Positions 34,307-44,037 of a stretch of 64,000 nt of DNA are shown here, one piece after another (the stretch's first letter is position 1; every line of letters starts with the position of its first letter). The position numbers were made by a program, and so were the translations under genes. The notes beneath the pieces are model-generated. The model was given only the letters and a program-made list of their open reading frames with translations. It searched no databases and was not told the DNA's origin. The stretch covers positions 8,052,571 to 8,116,570 of the forward strand of contig NC_092368.1 of NCBI RefSeq assembly GCF_030848805.1, given 5' to 3'. The DNA is from Temnothorax longispinosus (Eukaryota; Arthropoda; Insecta; Hymenoptera; Formicidae).

Positions 34307-35229
34307 AGCTCCGGTAACTTAGCCGGTCAACTTCGACTTTATTAATTTTCATATTTTTTTATCGTTTGTTGGTCGTTTGTTGGTGATTGTTGGCCTAATT
34401 ACAACGTTTGTTGGTTCTTAATTTTTTTTTAAATTTAAAAAGAAAAATTAGCATTAAGTTAGCCGGAAAAATTTTATTTTTAATTTCAAAAAAGCCTAAT
34501 CGATGCGTAATCGTTTGCTGATGATTGTTGGTCTAATTTTAGCGTTTGTTGGTTTATTATTAGTCTTAAAAACGAAAAAAAACTAAAAATTATCTTACAT
34601 ATTAAAGTAATCGAAGATTGGTTTATTTACCTACGACTTAAGCTTTATTTCTATCAATTTAAGGCTAACATCTATAAAACTGCCATATGAATATGGGCCT
34701 TAACATCGGCAGAAAATCGCGAAAAGATAAAGAAACATGGTGGTTCGCGTGGGAAGCACACACACACACACACAACGGGGGGGTGCGCGGGGGGGCCTTC
34801 GGCCCCACCCTCCCCCGCACCCACCCCGCCGGTAGGCTGCGTGGACCTCGCTTTACAACATAAAGTACATGCTAAGTTGTAAAACGAAATTATAAAGCAC
34901 ATGCATGGAGGGGTGCAAGGGGACTTAAGGTGGAAGCACATAAAATTGCAGGAGCCATAAGCAGAAGGCAGAAGCCATATGCGCATGCGCTATGGTATTT
35001 ATAGAGCTCTACAGATACCATAGCGCATGCGCATATGCCTTCTGCCTTCTGCTTATGGCTCCTGCAATTTTATGTGCTTCCACCTTTACATGCGTGAACG
35101 CACGTGAACAGAAAGGCTTTTCTCCCCTGCACCCTCCCCCATGCATGTACTTTATAATTTCGTTTTACAACTTAGCATGTACTTTATGTTGTAAAGCGGA
35201 GGCCGAAGGCCCCCCCTCGCACCTCCCCG

Positions 35230-35264
<35 letters not shown>

Positions 35265-35708
35265 TCTCACGAACCACCATGTTTCTTTATCTTTTCGCGA
35301 TTTTCTGCCGATGTTAAGGCCCGTATTCATATGGCAGTTTTATAGATGTTAGCCTTAAATTGATAGAAATAAAGCTTAAGTCGTAGGCAAATAAACCAAT
35401 CTTCGATTACTTTAATATGTGAGATAATTTTTCGTTTTTTTTCGTTTTTAAGACTAATAATAAACCAACAAACGCTAAAATTAGACCAACAATCATCAGC
35501 AAACGATTACGCATCGATTAGGCTTTTTTGAAATTAAAAATAAAATTTTTCCGGCTAACTTAATGCTAATTTTTTTTTAAATTTAAAAAAAAATTAAGAA
35601 CCAACAAACGTTGTAATTAGGCCAACAATCACCAACAAACGACCAACAAACGATAAAAAAATATAAAAATTAATAAAGTCGAAGTTGACCGGCTAATTTA
35701 CCAGAGCT
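34307..35708. mobile_element. MULE-like palindromic element with 9-bp duplication
   Basis: The whole 1402 bp is one giant palindrome with arms of about 620-700 bp, starting AGCTCCGGTAACTTAG and ending CTAATTTACCAGAGCT. It is flanked by an exact 9-bp repeat ATTTCTTAC (34298-34306 and 35709-35717). A 158-bp MITE occupies the centre. Each arm has a CA/GT microsatellite and the hairpin GGCCTTCGGCC. Long arms and a 9-bp duplication suggest a non-autonomous MULE. A second copy begins at 1550. Confidence 0.88.
34928..35085. mobile_element. 158-bp MITE, copy A (AGGTGGAAGCAC ends)
   Basis: Near-perfect palindrome beginning AGGTGGAAGCACATAAAA and ending in its complement, flanked by TTA on both sides (34925-34927, 35086-35088). 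Copy B at 56532-56689 has the same length and also lies between TTA repeats. Harbinger-type by duplication. Confidence 0.88.
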
Positions 35709-35922
35709 ATTTCTTACGGCGTACGTTCTACGTCGTCAATGGCGGGATACGCTGCGCACAGTCACGGCCTGTCAGGGGAAGTGTTTTTGCTCGGCATCTT
35801 GTATCGACGAAGTTAATGACTGAACTGGCGCCTTTCGAGGCCCTCTATCCTGGGGATTTTACTACTATACGACGAGTGGTTCGCCCTGGCCTATATTTGA
35901 GCAGCGCTCGACGGCCATCAGA

Positions 35923-36422
35923 NNNNNNNNNNNNNNNNNNNNNNNNNNNNNNNNNNNNNNNNNNNNNNNNNNNNNNNNNNNNNNNNNNNNNNNNNNNNNN
36001 NNNNNNNNNNNNNNNNNNNNNNNNNNNNNNNNNNNNNNNNNNNNNNNNNNNNNNNNNNNNNNNNNNNNNNNNNNNNNNNNNNNNNNNNNNNNNNNNNNNN
36101 NNNNNNNNNNNNNNNNNNNNNNNNNNNNNNNNNNNNNNNNNNNNNNNNNNNNNNNNNNNNNNNNNNNNNNNNNNNNNNNNNNNNNNNNNNNNNNNNNNNN
36201 NNNNNNNNNNNNNNNNNNNNNNNNNNNNNNNNNNNNNNNNNNNNNNNNNNNNNNNNNNNNNNNNNNNNNNNNNNNNNNNNNNNNNNNNNNNNNNNNNNNN
36301 NNNNNNNNNNNNNNNNNNNNNNNNNNNNNNNNNNNNNNNNNNNNNNNNNNNNNNNNNNNNNNNNNNNNNNNNNNNNNNNNNNNNNNNNNNNNNNNNNNNN
36401 NNNNNNNNNNNNNNNNNNNNNN
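35923..36422. other. assembly gap (500 N)
   Basis: Run of exactly 500 Ns inside the insertion in RAD52 unit 6, near a giant palindrome. True size unknown. Confidence 0.99.
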
Positions 36423-37089
36423 ACCTCTGTCCTCTCGAAAGCAGCGCCTTTCAAATTCACAACCGCCGTTCTCAATTCTCATTTCTGATTGGTCTTCTTC
36501 TTCTTGGTTTGATTGGCTCCTACCTCTTTTCCGAGGACAATATGGCTTTTCTGATTGGTTAATCTGCTACGCCGTACGACCTATCTACGACCTACGAAGC
36601 CATTGTAGACGAGCCTGGCCGCAAGAAATTGCGCTACCGCTTGCGGCTTACAACCAATACCCTACTGCCACTGCACTAAAACCTCTATGTAGAACAACCT
36701 AAAGAGAGTTCTCCTGTCGTTTGGAGACAAAATTGAAAGAGAGCTGCAACAGCTGCAGAGACAGATTAGTCCTGAACAAACTAACGACGTACAAATAAGA
36801 GATGGCACAGTCATTGAGGGGTAAGCAGATTTCAGAAAAATCAAATGTTTCAACGAACGTTGAAAAGTGACGCTTTGAAATGTGACGCTTGGTAACAAAT
36901 CACTTATTGTTAGATTATTTGTTTCTATCAGTGAACTTGTGTAATTCAAATATGAATTCGGATCTGTTATGATAGCAGGTTTGTAAGAAATACGTACAAA
37001 GATTACTTTATTTATTGTTAGTTCTGAGAATAATATATGAATTTAAACTGTAAACAGTTTTCAAAAAAAGTTTTCCTTAAAATATATGT

Positions 37090-37543
37090 TGTAAAGTTAT
37101 TTTTGAAGTCCCGAGGTATCGAACGGGAGGAGTCAGGATATGTGTAATAAATACATTAGCCAGGGTTTAACGGTAGGAACGAATAACTTTATTCGATATG
37201 ATCCATTGCTCGGATTCCTTATTATAAATGGTACGCCGGAACGTAATGGAAAGCACGAGCACGACCGATCCCTTCGAGCGACTCTTTTCGACTCTCTGTT
37301 TCGCTTCATCCAAACTCGCCTTCTCTTGGTTGAACATGTTCGTACAGGTTCGCGACCGATGCCCGTTTTATGTCCATATATGGTCATATCGTCATCCGCT
37401 TTATGACCATATATGGTCATCTCGTAGAATCTCATCAGCCAATCGTGGGCTTTCGCAATCGCGACGTATCGGCAGCGCCGCTAACTCACGCGGCGATCAT
37501 TCGGAGCTGCAGGCGCGAGTATTCGCGCCGTCGATATCTTACA
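37090..37543 (-). repeat. 3' LTR of the gypsy element
   Basis: Starts TGTAAAGTTATT and ends ATATCTTACA on the plus strand (TG...CA ends on both strands). Contains two CCATATATGG palindromes 33 bp apart (37374, 37407). The purine-rich tract expected next to the 3' LTR is not evident. Confidence 0.95.
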
Positions 37544-37719
37544 GTTCGGCCATGCTGGAATGACATTCGACCCGAATGTGATCTAATTATTGTAGTATGT
37601 TACGCTCGTCAATATTACCGTTACAATACGTTTAACATTTTATTATTAATATCACATATAAGGAACACAGTCTTCATTTAATACTATTCGAACTTAAACA
37701 TAAACAACCACATTCTATA

Positions 37720-37830
37720 TTACTCATTTCGAACTTAAAAATAATGATTACATTTGAAAATCTTTGGTAATAGAATACAACTAAAAATAATGATTACATT
37801 TGAAAATCTTTGGTAAGAAAATACAACTTT
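37720..37830. repeat. ~47 bp tandem duplication next to 3' LTR
   Basis: AATAATGATTACATTTGAAA plus flanking bases occurs twice in a row within the untranslated region between the polyprotein stop and the 3' LTR. Confidence 0.85.
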
Positions 37831-37896
37831 GTCGCTATTATCTGGTGGATCTCGCATGTAATCCATATTAATCTAACGCAATTTAATTTACGCATC

Positions 37897-40800
37897 TTAC
37901 GGATCGACTTCCGCTTGCGTCGATTCATCAGGATTACCCAACCTAATCCATGGTTTTAAACGATCTGGTGACAATATAGAATTATATATACGAGAGGTAA
38001 CGTCAAAACCGGGAACGCTTTCGACAACATACCGATTTTTGTTTAACACTTTCGCAATTCGGTAGGGACCTTTATACGAAGATTTCAACTTTTTATCTTC
38101 CCCGGGTTTGACAACCGTATCTCGAATCATAACCAAATCGCCAATATTATACTTAGTGGGTTTTTTATGCCGCTTGTCGTAATACATTTTATTATAACTC
38201 TTTATGCACTCAGTAGAGTCCATAGCCGCCTCGCGAATCGATTCTCGGTAGGACTCGAAATTAAAATCAACTTTCGCTATTCGATTTAAACAATCTACTA
38301 GTTTCGCATCCACGTGACTACGCTGGTCGTAACCAAGGAGTAGTTTTGAGGGAGAATTTTTCAAAGAGGAATGATGAGTATTGTTTATCACGTATTGAAT
38401 AGCGCTCAGGCATTCTTTCCATTTGCGAGGATCCTCTACAATCTTTCTTAAGGACGACTTTAGGAATCTATTCACCCTCTCCACTAAACCATTTGCCCAA
38501 GGGGCCGCCACCGCTACTTTACGATGTTTAATTCTTTTCGAATTTAAGAATTCGGAAAATTCATGCGAGGTAAAGGCAGTTCCTCTATCCGAAACAATTT
38601 CGCTCGGGTTACCGAACATGCAAAATAAATTTTCAAAATGTTTAATCGCCTCTTTCGAATTGGTTGTTTTTACGGGGAACAACCAGGTGTACCGCGTATA
38701 CGCGTCGACTATCAAAAGGATATGTTTATATCCGCCAACCGATTCTATCATAGGGCCATAATGATCGGTATGTAGCAATTGAAAAGGTACCGTAGGAGTA
38801 TTTGTTGCCTGTAATTCGCCTTCGCGTACATTGACGGATGTGTTGGACATCAGGCAAACCAAACAATCGTCAATATAGTCGCGAACTTTTTTATGCATCG
38901 ACGGAAACCAATAATTTGTCGCTACGCCTTGGACCGTCTTTTCCACTCCGCAATGTGCCATACTATCGTGATACGCTCGAATTACATTACCGACCATTGA
39001 ATCCGGAACAACGAATCGTGGCTTGTCCGAACCCTTTCGATATATTAATCCTTCTATTAATTCGAATTTATCGTTATCTTTATACTCTAATTCTTCCGCA
39101 ATGGTTTTCAATCTAGCGTCTGTCAATTGCTTGTACTCAAGCTCTCTTTCTAAGGGCATTGAATCGACATATGCCACCATTCGACTTAGTGCATCAACAT
39201 GCGCCATTTTTTCGCCTGCGCGATGAATTAACTTGAAATCGTAATCTTGTATACGAAGTGTCCATCGAGCGATTCTCGGGTTTAAATGCGCTTTATTCAC
39301 GGCGTAGACCAAAGCTTGACAATCCGTAATTATGGTGAACTTTATTCCATAGAGATAAATGTGAAATCGTTCGATCGACTTTACTATGGCTAACATTTCA
39401 AGCTCGAAACTATGATAGTTGGCTTCGGCCTTGTTCGTTGCTTGACTGAAATAAGCTACAGGAGCGAAAACACCATCATTTTGTTTTTGCAATAGAATAG
39501 CAGCTATCGCGATATGACTAGCGTCAGTATGTAGCTGGGTCTCAGCTTCTGAATTGTAAAGTCTTAATACCGGGTAAGAGATCAAATCTTTTTTCAATGT
39601 TTCGAAAGCCTTTTTACAATCATCATTAAAGATGAATTTACTCGATTTTCGAAGCAAATTAGTCAAAGGTTTTGCCTTGGTGGCATAATTCTGAATGAAT
39701 CTACGGAAATAATTGGTTAAACCCAAAAATCGTTGTATGTCCACTACCTTTTTCGGTATAGGAAATTTCTGAATGACGTCTGTGTGCCTTTCACTGATAG
39801 TGATACCATTTGCCGACACCATATAACCTAAAAATTCGATTTTTAATCTTAAAAATTGACTTTTTTCGAGATTTACTTCAAACTGGTATTTCTTGAGTTC
39901 AAGAAGTACTCGTTTAATTATTTCCAAATTTTCTTCTACAGTATCGGTAGCTATTAGAATATCGTCCATATACAATATGATTTGACGTGTTCGTATCAAT
40001 TCGGCTAAATCAGGAAGATTTTTTAAACGTTTATAAAACTCTGCTCCTGATTCACCGTATCCGAAAGGCAGATAGACATATTCATACTGGCCATCATAAG
40101 TGGCAAACGAAAAATATTTTGTATCTTCCGGATGGACTTCAACTTGGTGGTATCCATCCTTCAGATCTATTAAAGTGTAAACAGTCTTATTTCCGACATC
40201 GACCAAACAATTTTCAATAACAGGGAAAGGACATTTCTGCCGATGTACGCGACAATTTAACGGTCTGAAATCTACGCATAACCGCATTTTGCCGTTCTTT
40301 TTTCGAACTAAAACCGTTCTCGCGCAATACGGGGAAGAACTGGGCTTAATTTTACCTCTTCGCAAGAGATCGTCTATTATTTCCCTCATTTGCTCTCTTT
40401 CTTTCCACGAAACGCGTCGAGGCGCGTATGCGTATATTGAATCATCCTTGAGTGGTACTCTTACCAAATATTTTTCTCCGGGAGGGGTTACCTCCGTTAA
40501 TTCAACTTCCTTGAATACAAAAATTAAACGTTTCTTGACATTATTATCAAAATCGGTTTCGATAAACGATAACTTTTCGTCAAAACTTTCAGATGATTCA
40601 GTAATCGCACCCGCAAACGCAATCTCGTTAAATAACTGTAATCTATTCTCCGGACTATCGGTTGATGGATTATATACAATTTTTAATTTATGCTCATTAA
40701 TAAAATCCATACCGATTATCAAATCCATTGACAGAGAATCATTTTGCAAAACTTTCAAATCAATCGAAGCTGAAAAATCCGGTAACGGAGATAAGATTAT

Positions 40801-42375
40801 ATCTGACGAGACTGTACCCGTTATTCGAATAGGCGAATCATTTAACGCTTTGTACGAATGAAAACAATTTTTTTCGTTAACAGACGAACCGAAATATTTC
40901 TCGTAAATAGACGGACGAATGAAGGATATCGGGCTTCCCGAATCAACAAGAGCTATCAGTTCGGACTTAATATTATTTAAAGATGTAACCTTGATCCGGA
41001 AGTTATTTAGTTCGAGTTTCCGTTCCTTCTCAGCGACACAGGCCACCGTGGTCGTCTCCGATGATGGTGTCGCGGCTTCCGGCGAAGTCGTCGCGTAATC
41101 CACATCCACGGCCGACACCGTTGTAGAAGAGACAGCCGGCGCTGTCGCCGGTAACTGCTCCTTGCGCTTTAGTTTGTAACACTCGTCACGCACATGGCCT
41201 TTGGCCTTGCAATAGGCGCAAAACTTGTCCTTAGACACTGGCACCGGATTGGGAGAAGAATTCTGAGGCACCAACACTTTCGATTGACTTCCCTTCTTTG
41301 CAGAAAAGTCTTTTCCAGTTTGCGGCTTGATCGAGACATTTTTCTTCACCGCGAATGATGATGTGATGCGATGCATCTGATCCAGGAATTCGTCGACGTC
41401 TTCGGTATCCAGCGCTGTTGCTGTTCCTCTCAGCGCATTATTCGTAATTCCATCTATCAATAATTGAACTTTATCGACTTCAGGTATCGAGACATTTTGC
41501 ATAAGGTCCAACTTGTCCATCGCATAATCCATGAATGACTCTTTGGCGAAGTTCCATATTCGTGCTTCTATTTTTCTCATGGCGACGTACATCAATGTTC
41601 TTCTTTTGAATCTTCGTGTAATCATCTGCTTGAACATTATCCAGGAGCTATTAACAGTGCCTGTATTCTGGGTGAGCCATCGCTGCGCGTTATTGGTCAG
41701 TTTACTTGTGGCGGCTAAAAGCGCCACTTCGTGCGTCACTCCGTGTATCCGAGCGACGTTCTCCACTTTCTCTATCCACACATTGACATTCTCGTCCTCT
41801 GAGCCTCCGAAATTTGGTAGCTGGGACGCCAAGAGATTGACTGCCTGTGCGGGAGGCACGGTAGATACAAACGTTCGACTGGAATGTCCTGACGTTGCCG
41901 TGGATGCTCCTTGAACGCCGGACCTCTGGTTCACGTTTATCATGGCGGACATTCTTTGAATGATTTCACTGCTCTGTCTTAGCTGCTCCGATAATTCACG
42001 GTTCTGTCGCTCCTGTTCCGCTATTACCTTGCCGATCTGAGCCATGTCAAAAGAATCCGCCGGAATATTCGACGCTTCTGATTGAGCTGTCTGCGTCGTG
42101 TGGACGGAACGTCCGGAATGTGCGGACTTTTCTTGTGTTGTCCGCCCATCGTTGACGAAATCATTTATGGGGCCGGTCCTCTCGAGGTGAGATGCAATCG
42201 CCTGTATGCATTGATCGCGATTTTCCAGCGCCATGATCCCGTATGACTGGGCTTCCTTTTGAAGCTCGAGCAATGTGAGCGATTCTAAGCGCGCACGTAT
42301 ATTCAACGTGTCCATTTTTTGCCTCGAACACGCGGTCGCGCACTTTCGGAACGTGATAGGCGCGCGGGCGCACAC
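37897..42375 (-). CDS. gypsy gag-pol polyprotein
   Basis: A 1492-codon frame without internal stop. A gag-like region (about 1-370) is followed by a single CCHC knuckle (CAYCKAKGHVRDEC). Next come an aspartic protease (ALVDSGSP), reverse transcriptase (MRLCVDFRPLN, YTLIDLKDGYHQ, YMDD active site), RNase H (LHTDASHIAIAA, HVDALSR) and integrase with an HHCC-type zinc domain and the D-D-E core (HTDHYGP, VSDRGTAF, NGLVERVNR). The RT motif before the active site reads YGESGAEFYKRL, which is divergent from the usual NAPATFQ. Translation may begin at the internal MDTLNIRARLE (about residue 21). Gag and pol share one frame, so no frameshift is needed. The frame looks intact enough to be active; this is inference. 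Confidence 0.93.
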   Translation of the reverse strand: MCARAPITFRKCATACSRQKMDTLNIRARLESLTLLELQKEAQSYGIMALENRDQCIQAIASHLERTGPINDFVNDGRTTQEKSAHSGRSVHTTQTAQSEASNIPADSFDMAQIGKVIAEQERQNRELSEQLRQSSEIIQRMSAMINVNQRSGVQGASTATSGHSSRTFVSTVPPAQAVNLLASQLPNFGGSEDENVNVWIEKVENVARIHGVTHEVALLAATSKLTNNAQRWLTQNTGTVNSSWIMFKQMITRRFKRRTLMYVAMRKIEARIWNFAKESFMDYAMDKLDLMQNVSIPEVDKVQLLIDGITNNALRGTATALDTEDVDEFLDQMHRITSSFAVKKNVSIKPQTGKDFSAKKGSQSKVLVPQNSSPNPVPVSKDKFCAYCKAKGHVRDECYKLKRKEQLPATAPAVSSTTVSAVDVDYATTSPEAATPSSETTTVACVAEKERKLELNNFRIKVTSLNNIKSELIALVDSGSPISFIRPSIYEKYFGSSVNEKNCFHSYKALNDSPIRITGTVSSDIILSPLPDFSASIDLKVLQNDSLSMDLIIGMDFINEHKLKIVYNPSTDSPENRLQLFNEIAFAGAITESSESFDEKLSFIETDFDNNVKKRLIFVFKEVELTEVTPPGEKYLVRVPLKDDSIYAYAPRRVSWKEREQMREIIDDLLRRGKIKPSSSPYCARTVLVRKKNGKMRLCVDFRPLNCRVHRQKCPFPVIENCLVDVGNKTVYTLIDLKDGYHQVEVHPEDTKYFSFATYDGQYEYVYLPFGYGESGAEFYKRLKNLPDLAELIRTRQIILYMDDILIATDTVEENLEIIKRVLLELKKYQFEVNLEKSQFLRLKIEFLGYMVSANGITISERHTDVIQKFPIPKKVVDIQRFLGLTNYFRRFIQNYATKAKPLTNLLRKSSKFIFNDDCKKAFETLKKDLISYPVLRLYNSEAETQLHTDASHIAIAAILLQKQNDGVFAPVAYFSQATNKAEANYHSFELEMLAIVKSIERFHIYLYGIKFTIITDCQALVYAVNKAHLNPRIARWTLRIQDYDFKLIHRAGEKMAHVDALSRMVAYVDSMPLERELEYKQLTDARLKTIAEELEYKDNDKFELIEGLIYRKGSDKPRFVVPDSMVGNVIRAYHDSMAHCGVEKTVQGVATNYWFPSMHKKVRDYIDDCLVCLMSNTSVNVREGELQATNTPTVPFQLLHTDHYGPMIESVGGYKHILLIVDAYTRYTWLFPVKTTNSKEAIKHFENLFCMFGNPSEIVSDRGTAFTSHEFSEFLNSKRIKHRKVAVAAPWANGLVERVNRFLKSSLRKIVEDPRKWKECLSAIQYVINNTHHSSLKNSPSKLLLGYDQRSHVDAKLVDCLNRIAKVDFNFESYRESIREAAMDSTECIKSYNKMYYDKRHKKPTKYNIGDLVMIRDTVVKPGEDKKLKSSYKGPYRIAKVLNKNRYVVESVPGFDVTSRIYNSILSPDRLKPWIRLGNPDESTQAEVDP

Positions 42376-42394
42376 TCTCCGCTATGTTCACGTA

Positions 42395-42590
42395 CGTCGT
42401 TCTCTTCGCGCGCACTTATGAAATCGAGGGTATTGTTTCACAGACCCCTCAGCGTGCGTCGTTTTCTTCGCGCATACAATGATCGAGGGTATTGTTTCAC
42501 AGACCCCTCAGCGTGCGTCGTTTTCTTCGCGCACACTAATCACTGTTACGACATGGAATCGAGGGTATTGTTTTACAGACCCCTCGTATT
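42395..42590 (-). repeat. three-copy repeat in gypsy 5' leader
   Basis: ATCGAGGGTATTG... followed by CAGACCCCTC and GTCGTTTTCTTCGCGC occurs at about 42423, 42482 and 42558 (the last shorter), with a partial unit at 42395. It lies between the primer binding site and gag. Confidence 0.9.
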
Positions 42591-42689
42591 TCCACAACAG
42601 AAAAGTTAATAAGGGCAGAAGAAAACGGGATACCGCGGCGGTACCAAATCTCGCGTATACGACACGAGCGTAAAATGGCTACACGGTCA

Positions 42690-42704
42690 GATCCCACTTC
42701 TGAT
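42690..42704 (-). other. probable primer binding site (tRNA-Leu type)
   Basis: On the minus strand, six bases after the 5' LTR, ATCAGAAGTGGGATC matches the complement of the 3' acceptor/T-arm of leucine tRNA (TCAGAAGTGGGA). The terminal TGG is not next to the LTR, so priming may use an internal match. Confidence 0.5.
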
Positions 42705-42709
42705 AAAAC

Positions 42710-43163
42710 TGTAAAGTTATTTTTGAAGTCCCGAGGTATCGAACGGGAGGAGTCAGGATATATGTAATAAATACATTAGCCAGGGTTTAACGGTAGGAAC
42801 GAATAACTTTATTCGATATGATCCATTGCTCGGATTCCTTATTACAAATGGTACGCCGGAACGTAATGGAAAGCACGAGCACGACCGATCCCTTCGAGCG
42901 ACTTTTTTCAACTAACTGTTTCGCTTCATCCGAACTCGCCTTCTCTTGGTTGAACATGTTCGTACAAGTTCGCGACCGATGCCCGTTTTATGTCCATATA
43001 TGGTCATATCGTCATCCGCTTTATGACCATATATGGTCATCTCGTAGAATCTCATCAGCCAATCGTGGGCTTTCGCAATCGCGACGTATCGGCAGCGCCG
43101 CTAACTCACGCGGCGATCATTCGGAGCTGCAGGCGCGAGTATTCGCGCCGTCGATATCTTACA
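42710..43163 (-). repeat. 5' LTR of the gypsy element
   Basis: Same 454-bp length and ends as the copy at 37090-37543, and also has the paired CCATATATGG palindromes (42994, 43027). Most of the few differences cluster near 42900-42920. Confidence 0.95.
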
Positions 43164-43290
43164 ATGTCGTAATGTTTAATTTTTCTTTTATATATAGTTG
43201 TTGAATGAATGAGTTGAATTGTTCAATGCTCTAAAAGAAACTGTCTTTTCTTTTTAGATGATTTTATGTGATACATAATTGTTTGCAATA

Positions 43291-43440
43291 TAGATAAAGT
43301 GCGCGCGCGCTCCTGTATGTGCGTGTGCATGTGCGGGTGCGTGTGCGTGGGCGGATATATGTGTGAGCGTGTGCGGATTGCGTATGCGTGTGCGCGTGCG
43401 TGTGCGTGTACGCACGTGCATGTGTGCGTGCGTGCGCCGC
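43291..43440. repeat. GT/GC-rich low-complexity tract
   Basis: Degenerate alternating TG/CG repeat, about 150 bp, Z-DNA-prone by composition. Confidence 0.9.
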
Positions 43441-44037
43441 GTTTATAGGTAATTCTCAACTAACACGATTAATTCCGCGTTATTGAAAACTGCAATGTGC
43501 AGTTCAAGACTTCCATATATAAAATTGAGCATTTGGTTTTAAGGAATTATTTAAAATGACTTGTAAAAAACAACGTAACTTTAGCACATATTTTTAATTT
43601 TATCAAAAATACATTAATCAGATATAACAAAAACAAAAAAATTTTTTTTACCGTGCTTCGAGATTTCATGCAATTCAAGTACCGTGTTGTTCGAGGATTA
43701 TCTGTATTTAGATCTTACTCTGGTAACCACCGTGAACAACGGTAAACTGATTGTAAGACTCTCTCCCTCTCTCTCTCCCTCCCTCTCTCCCTCCCTCTCT
43801 CCCTCCCTCCTACCCTTCCTCCCTTTTAATCCATCGTCATCCATCGTAAAAGTTCCGAGTTCCAAGATGAATAAGCCTCGCCAAATAAAATTACAAATAA
43901 TACACATCAAGGATGGAATCAAATCTTAACAACGACACGGAACTATTGGATGAATTAATCGCATTTCGATATACTTAGCGAACTTTCCAATACAGTCAGG
44001 ACAAAAACATGAGATCCAAAAACATTTCTATCATTTC
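43441..44037. other. AT-rich spacer with CT microsatellite
   Basis: Nothing coding recognised. A CTCTCC/CTCCCT tract lies at 43761-43813. Confidence 0.6.

Larger units (their letters stand above)
34035..36699. mobile_element. Harbinger-like insertion in RAD52 unit 6 (composite)
   Basis: Inverted ends GGTTGTTCTACATAGAGG and CCTCTATGTAGAACAACC, flanked by TAA at 34032-34034 and 36700-36702. A TAA/TTA duplication is typical of PIF/Harbinger. The left part has a ~120-bp direct duplication (from about 34044 and 34160; GGTATTAACGCAGTAGCAGT in both). A MULE-like palindrome sits inside at 34307-35708 and a sequence gap at 35923-36422. No transposase seen. Confidence 0.8.
33569..36820 (+). pseudogene. 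RAD52-like unit 6, exon 3 split by a 2.7-kb insertion
   Basis: Exon 1, 33569-33691 (ADLPNVILAANRIFGEGKW), and exon 2, 33773-33924 (EYRAACVSSVKVQLENG), are open with correct phases. Exon 3 starts at 34013 but is cut after GCCTTAA at 34034 by a mobile element (34035-36699) and resumes at 36703. Deleting the element together with one copy of TAA joins the exon in frame and recreates the ALKRVLLSFG motif, so the unit was intact when the element landed. The array ends near 36855, where similarity to the other units stops. Confidence 0.75.
37090..43163 (-). mobile_element. Ty3/gypsy LTR retrotransposon, near-complete
   Basis: A 6.07-kb element with two 454-bp LTRs, a single long gag-pol frame and a 4-bp target duplication ATGT (37086-37089, 43164-43167). 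The LTRs differ at about eight positions by eye (about 98% identical), so the insertion is fairly recent. Transcription runs on the minus strand, so the LTR at 42710-43163 is the 5' one. No envelope frame is visible. Confidence 0.96.

Noticed and set aside
43698..43929. Frames across the CT-rich tract
   Set aside because: Low-complexity translation on both strands.
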